Origin: Mucilaginibacter sp. SG564
GTDB taxonomy: Bacteria > Bacteroidota > Bacteroidia > Sphingobacteriales > Sphingobacteriaceae
DNA length: 64,000 nt
NCBI RefSeq assembly: GCF_013149275.1
Contig: NZ_JABGNA010000007.1
Location: 314,448-378,447, forward strand
Reading direction: 5' to 3'
This document shows positions 61,132 through 64,000 of the stretch, one piece after another (positions within the stretch are counted from its first letter, which is position 1; every line of letters begins with the position of its first letter). The translations under genes and the position numbers were made by a program. The notes under the pieces are model-generated. The model ran no database searches, was not told where the DNA came from, and was given only the letters and a program-made list of their open reading frames with translations.

Positions 61132-61800
61132 CTACGCAATAAGCTCCTCTGTAATTAAATAATTCTTTGCCTCCTTAAAATCAAGGAACAATTTATCGGC
61201 AATGCTTAGTTTATGATGTTCACCGGTATTGCTTTGAATGGCGAAACAGGTAAGTCCGGCAGCTTTTGCCGATTTAACGCCATTGATGGTATCCTCAAAA
61301 ACAAGGCATTCCTCTTTCAACACGCCGAGTTTTTCGACGCATACCAGGTAGCTTTCCGGATCGGGCTTGCTTTTGGCAACCTCGGTGCGGGTGATAATCA
61401 ATTCAAAATACCTGCCTAAACCATTCCTTTCAAATACCGCCTCCACATCCTGCCGCGGACTTGAAGTTACCAATGCCAGCCTCAATCCTTTACTTTTAAA
61501 ATACTCCAGCACATCAGCCACATGCGGCATCAGGTTTACATCTTTGGTTTTCAGGCGTTCCAAGGTCAGCCTTTCCCGTTTATCAATAATTTGCGGTAAT
61601 GGGGCAGCAATACTATATTTTTCGGCCAGACGGGCCGCATTGGCGGGCATAGGAACACCAGCGTAGGTTTTCAGCCAGTCATCATAAGTTAATTGCACAT
61701 CAAACTCCGATAAAATTTCGTTCCAGCATTCGAAATGAAAAAATTCAGAATCGATTAAGGTACCGTCCAGGTCGAACAACAGGGCTTTAAGATATTTCAT
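61132..61800 (-). CDS. HAD-superfamily phosphatase, beta-phosphoglucomutase-like
   Basis: A 222-residue HAD hydrolase. Motif I is LLFDLDGTLIDSE near residue 7 with the nucleophile Asp. A helical cap at about residues 18-85 makes it subclass I. Motif II is ALVTSSPRQ near 113, motif III the Lys in EVAKSKPDPESYL near 145 and motif IV VFEDTINGVKSAKAAG near 168. Relatives act on small sugar phosphates as phosphatase or mutase; which is not readable. Its start is 75 bp from the divergent phospholipase-like gene. Confidence 0.9.
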   Translation of the reverse strand: MKYLKALLFDLDGTLIDSEFFHFECWNEILSEFDVQLTYDDWLKTYAGVPMPANAARLAEKYSIAAPLPQIIDKRERLTLERLKTKDVNLMPHVADVLEYFKSKGLRLALVTSSPRQDVEAVFERNGLGRYFELIITRTEVAKSKPDPESYLVCVEKLGVLKEECLVFEDTINGVKSAKAAGLTCFAIQSNTGEHHKLSIADKLFLDFKEAKNYLITEELIA

Positions 61801-61875
61801 TGTATAGGCTTAGGCAGTAAAGTTATAAACTTTGGTGTTTCTGTGATCTAAAACTCAAAACTTAGGCTCATATTT

Positions 61876-62847
61876 ATGCCAATGAAACGGCGCTTTATTT
61901 TAAGCTTATCAGTTGTATGTTTAATGTTCCTCTGTTCGTCATGGGGGTTCTTTGCGCATTATCGCATCAACAGACTGGCGGTTTTTACGCTTCCTAAGGG
62001 CATGTCCGGTTTTTACAAGGCCAATATCGCTTATATTACAGAACATGCCGTGAGTGCCGATAAACGCCGCTATGTAGACTCGGCCGAGATACCCCGTCAC
62101 TTTTTTGATGCTGACCATTATGGCAAAAAGCCTTTTGCCGCCATGCCACAACGATGGACCGACGCCGCAGCCAAATACTCTGCCGATACGTTAAACAAAT
62201 ATGGCACCGTTCCGTGGACTATCCAATACCAGTATTACCGCTTGGTTAGGGCATTTAAGGCTCACGATACCACAGCTATACTTAATGCATCGGCCTACCT
62301 GGGGCACTACGTTGCCGATGCGCATGTACCCCTTCACCTTACCCTGAACTATGACGGGCAGCTTACCGATCAGACAGGCATACATGGTTTATGGGAAACC
62401 CGGCTTCCGGAGCTGTTTATTAAGCAGTATCATCTTTATGCAGGCCGGGCACGCTATATTGATAATCCACTGGCCGAGGCATTTAAAATTTGCCGGGGAT
62501 CCTTCAAAAGTGTCGATTCGGTGTTGCGGTTTGAGCGGATGATCAACAGAAGTTTCCCACCCGATAAAAAATACAGCCTGGTGATGCGCGGCAAACGTAA
62601 GCTTAATGACTATTCCATTGCCTACAGCCATGCTTATCAAAAAATGCTGAAAGGCATGGTAGAGCGGCAAATGCGCTCGTCGATACTTTCGGTTGGAAGT
62701 TTCTGGTACTCGGCCTGGGTAGATGCCGGGCAGCCGAATTTGAATAAACTGATAGCACAACCGCTAAGCCCGGAAGATCGGGTTAAGCTACAGCATGAAG
62801 AAGCCATGTACAAAACAGGCAAATGCATTTACCAGGCACCTCAATAA
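61876..62847 (+). CDS. Secreted zinc phospholipase C/S1-P1 nuclease-like protein
   Basis: A 323-residue secreted protein. The signal peptide ends in LMFLCSS, and cleavage would leave SSWGFFAHYRINRLAVF with a Trp near the new N-terminus. In the zinc-dependent phospholipase C/S1-P1 nuclease fold the N-terminal Trp amino group binds zinc. Further ligands appear in ILNASAYLGHYVADAHVPLHLTLN near residue 140 and GIHGLWETRLPEL near 170. Such enzymes cleave phosphodiesters of lipids or nucleic acids; the substrate is open. ATG 61882 is an alternative start. Convergent with the DedA gene. Confidence 0.85.
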   Translation: MPMKRRFILSLSVVCLMFLCSSWGFFAHYRINRLAVFTLPKGMSGFYKANIAYITEHAVSADKRRYVDSAEIPRHFFDADHYGKKPFAAMPQRWTDAAAKYSADTLNKYGTVPWTIQYQYYRLVRAFKAHDTTAILNASAYLGHYVADAHVPLHLTLNYDGQLTDQTGIHGLWETRLPELFIKQYHLYAGRARYIDNPLAEAFKICRGSFKSVDSVLRFERMINRSFPPDKKYSLVMRGKRKLNDYSIAYSHAYQKMLKGMVERQMRSSILSVGSFWYSAWVDAGQPNLNKLIAQPLSPEDRVKLQHEEAMYKTGKCIYQAPQ

Positions 62848-62874
62848 AACTCTGAACCTACCGCTGAGATATAT

Positions 62875-63528
62875 TTATACTGAAGCTTTTTTGCTGGCCC
62901 TGCTTTTTATGGCCGCATAAATTGGCGGCACTACAGATATCAATATAATAGCCATTACCACCAGGGTAAAGTTTTGTTTGATCACTGGGATATTGCCAAA
63001 AAAGAAGCCGATAAACAAAAAGCTCAGCACCCATGATGCACCACCTACAATATTATACAGGCTATAACGTAAAAAAGGCATACGACCAACGCCGGCTACA
63101 AAAGGGGCAATTGTTCTGATGATAGGTAAAAACCGGCTGAATATAACTGCCTTACCACCATGTTTATCAAAAAACGCTTTAGTGCTGAGGTAATATTCCA
63201 GTTTTAATATTTTGTTATCCTCTTTAAAAACCTTTGGACCTAAATAATTACCCAGCAGATAGTTAACCGTATTACCCGCAAAAGCGGCAATAACCAACAT
63301 AATGGCCAGCAAAGTTATATCCAGGCCGGTTTTACCATTAGCAATAAGCGCGCCTGCTGCAAACAGCAGCGAGTCGCCGGGTAAAAAGGGAGTAACCACA
63401 AAACCGGTTTCGGCAAAAATGATCGCAAACAGTATGAGATAAGTCCAGCCTTTATAGTCGCTGGTGATCTGGCTTAAATGCACATCAATATGCAGTATAA
63501 AATCGATAATGGCTTTTATTACTTCCAC
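62875..63528 (-). CDS. DedA family membrane protein
   Basis: A 217-residue inner-membrane protein of the SNARE-associated/VTT (DedA) family, whose members flip or scramble lipids such as undecaprenyl phosphate and support envelope stability. FAETGFVVTPFLPGDSLLFAAGAL near residue 40 is the family motif, and FSRFLPIIRTIAPFVAGVGRMP near 130 the second conserved segment with its Arg residues. About five hydrophobic segments are visible. The start is GTG (63528), because a stop codon precedes it in frame. It lies downstream of the DUF4397 gene across a palindromic repeat. Confidence 0.92.
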   Translation of the reverse strand: MEVIKAIIDFILHIDVHLSQITSDYKGWTYLILFAIIFAETGFVVTPFLPGDSLLFAAGALIANGKTGLDITLLAIMLVIAAFAGNTVNYLLGNYLGPKVFKEDNKILKLEYYLSTKAFFDKHGGKAVIFSRFLPIIRTIAPFVAGVGRMPFLRYSLYNIVGGASWVLSFLFIGFFFGNIPVIKQNFTLVVMAIILISVVPPIYAAIKSRASKKASV

Positions 63529-63574
63529 GGTTTTTTGAAATTTTGGCTAAAAATAGGAATATAAATCAGAATCA

Positions 63575-63670
63575 GGTATCAAGTAGTTAGTATCAAGTAT
63601 CACGACTCCCTAAACACGGTAGTTAGCATTCGCAAAAAATCTTGATACTTGATACTAACTACTTGATACT
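63575..63670. repeat. Family C palindrome with 31-base arms
   Basis: Left arm 63575-63605 and right arm 63640-63670 match as inverted copies at 29 of 31 positions around a 34-base loop. Both are built from GTATCAAGTA words, the same as at 53621-53650. The right arm overlaps the stop codon of the DUF4397 gene. Confidence 0.85.
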
Positions 63671-64000
63671 ACTTCGTAGTTTTCAGCAGTAAATTATTGG
63701 TCAATATAGCCGCGCCAAATGCAACCGAATCTGTCCGGCCAACAATTCCTTGTGTATAAATGGTATATGCACGGCCATCCTGTATGGTAACATTAGGCAA
63801 TGTGAATTGAGCATTATCGGGCGAGGTATTTAAATTGATAGTGAAATTATAATTGCCTACAGGCAGCTGAACATATTTTGATACGGAATCAAAAGGAATT
63901 TTCGTCCACAGCGCTGTCCCGATACCATTAGCTCTAAGATCAAGCGGGGCCGAGGTAGGCGAGCAATGAACAAACCGTACTATAGCTCTGCCTAAAGGAG
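63669..64000 (-). CDS. DUF4397 domain protein, C-terminal part (cut by window edge)
   Basis: The minus strand is open from the window edge to a TAG at 63669, about 110 codons. It reads GRAIVRFVHCSPTSAPLDLRANG near the edge, then FDSVSKYVQLPVGNYNFTIN and QDGRAYTIYTQGIVGR. The phrase RFVHCSP...DLRANG and the YTIYTQG block are typical of the beta-sandwich DUF4397 domain found in secreted lipoproteins of Bacteroidota. Function is unknown. The N-terminus, where a lipobox would be, lies outside the window. Confidence 0.8.
   Translation of the reverse strand, partial: PLGRAIVRFVHCSPTSAPLDLRANGIGTALWTKIPFDSVSKYVQLPVGNYNFTINLNTSPDNAQFTLPNVTIQDGRAYTIYTQGIVGRTDSVAFGAAILTNNLLLKTTK

Overview
The window looks like a chromosomal segment of a Bacteroidota bacterium, most likely family Sphingobacteriaceae (Mucilaginibacter or Pedobacter type). 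I infer this from the SusC/SusD pair, the TonB receptors with carboxypeptidase-regulatory N-termini, the promoters of the Bacteroidota form TTTG-N19-TAnnTTTG, the rarity of Shine-Dalgarno sites, the OlsF-type lipid acyltransferase and the AT-rich intergenic DNA. I see no rRNA, CRISPR array, transposase, prophage or defence island.

Region 1 (1-17.2 kb, all minus strand) is one long exopolysaccharide/O-antigen locus. It runs, in transcription order, from a Wza-type export lipoprotein and a Wzc-type tyrosine autokinase, through a CDP-sugar block, to a flippase, glycosyltransferases, hexapeptide acetyltransferases, a Wzy-like polymerase and a WcaF-like acetyltransferase cut by the window edge. 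The CDP-sugar block holds a C-terminal-ferredoxin reductase, RfbF, RfbG, an extended SDR, a TPP enzyme and RfbH. These enzymes account for CDP-3,6-dideoxyhexose synthesis. The acetolactate-synthase-like TPP enzyme inside the block suggests a YerE-type step, meaning a branched, yersiniose-like sugar. A GH79-like lipoprotein glycosidase and a DUF3467 protein follow at 17.3-19.2 kb.

Region 2 (19.4-34.8 kb, minus strand) is the conserved information-processing block. In transcription order it reads: rpsU, xerC-like recombinase, hpf, tRNA-Thr(TGT), tRNA-Tyr, tRNA-Gly, tRNA-Thr(GGT), tuf, tRNA-Trp, secE, nusG, rplK, rplA, rplJ, rplL, rpoB, rpoC, then a strong terminator. rpsU has a consensus promoter and an unusually strong Shine-Dalgarno that can be masked by a hairpin.

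Region 3 (34.8-49.6 kb) holds a SusC/SusD pair, an unlisted 39-residue membrane peptide with its own terminator, acyl-CoA dehydrogenase, apt, a helix-hairpin-helix membrane protein, an OlsF-like bifunctional acyltransferase, an amino acid permease and an unrecognised lipoprotein. Four gene-poor stretches carry palindromes, phased sequence boxes and a probable gene remnant.

Region 4 (49.6-64 kb) holds an orphan TonB receptor, an Mpo1-like membrane protein, rny, a probable 6S RNA, zapA with a small coiled-coil partner, pheT, radC, rpsT, a methyltransferase, a HAD phosphatase, a zinc phospholipase C/S1-P1 nuclease-like protein, a DedA protein and the 3' end of a DUF4397 protein.

Scattered through regions 2-4 are imperfect palindromes of about 75-230 bp built from repeated 6-8 base words. 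They sit in gaps between genes, including inside the rpoB-rpoC and tRNA operons. With the 6S RNA candidate, the rpsU leader and the CDP-branched-sugar block, they are the parts most worth a second look.
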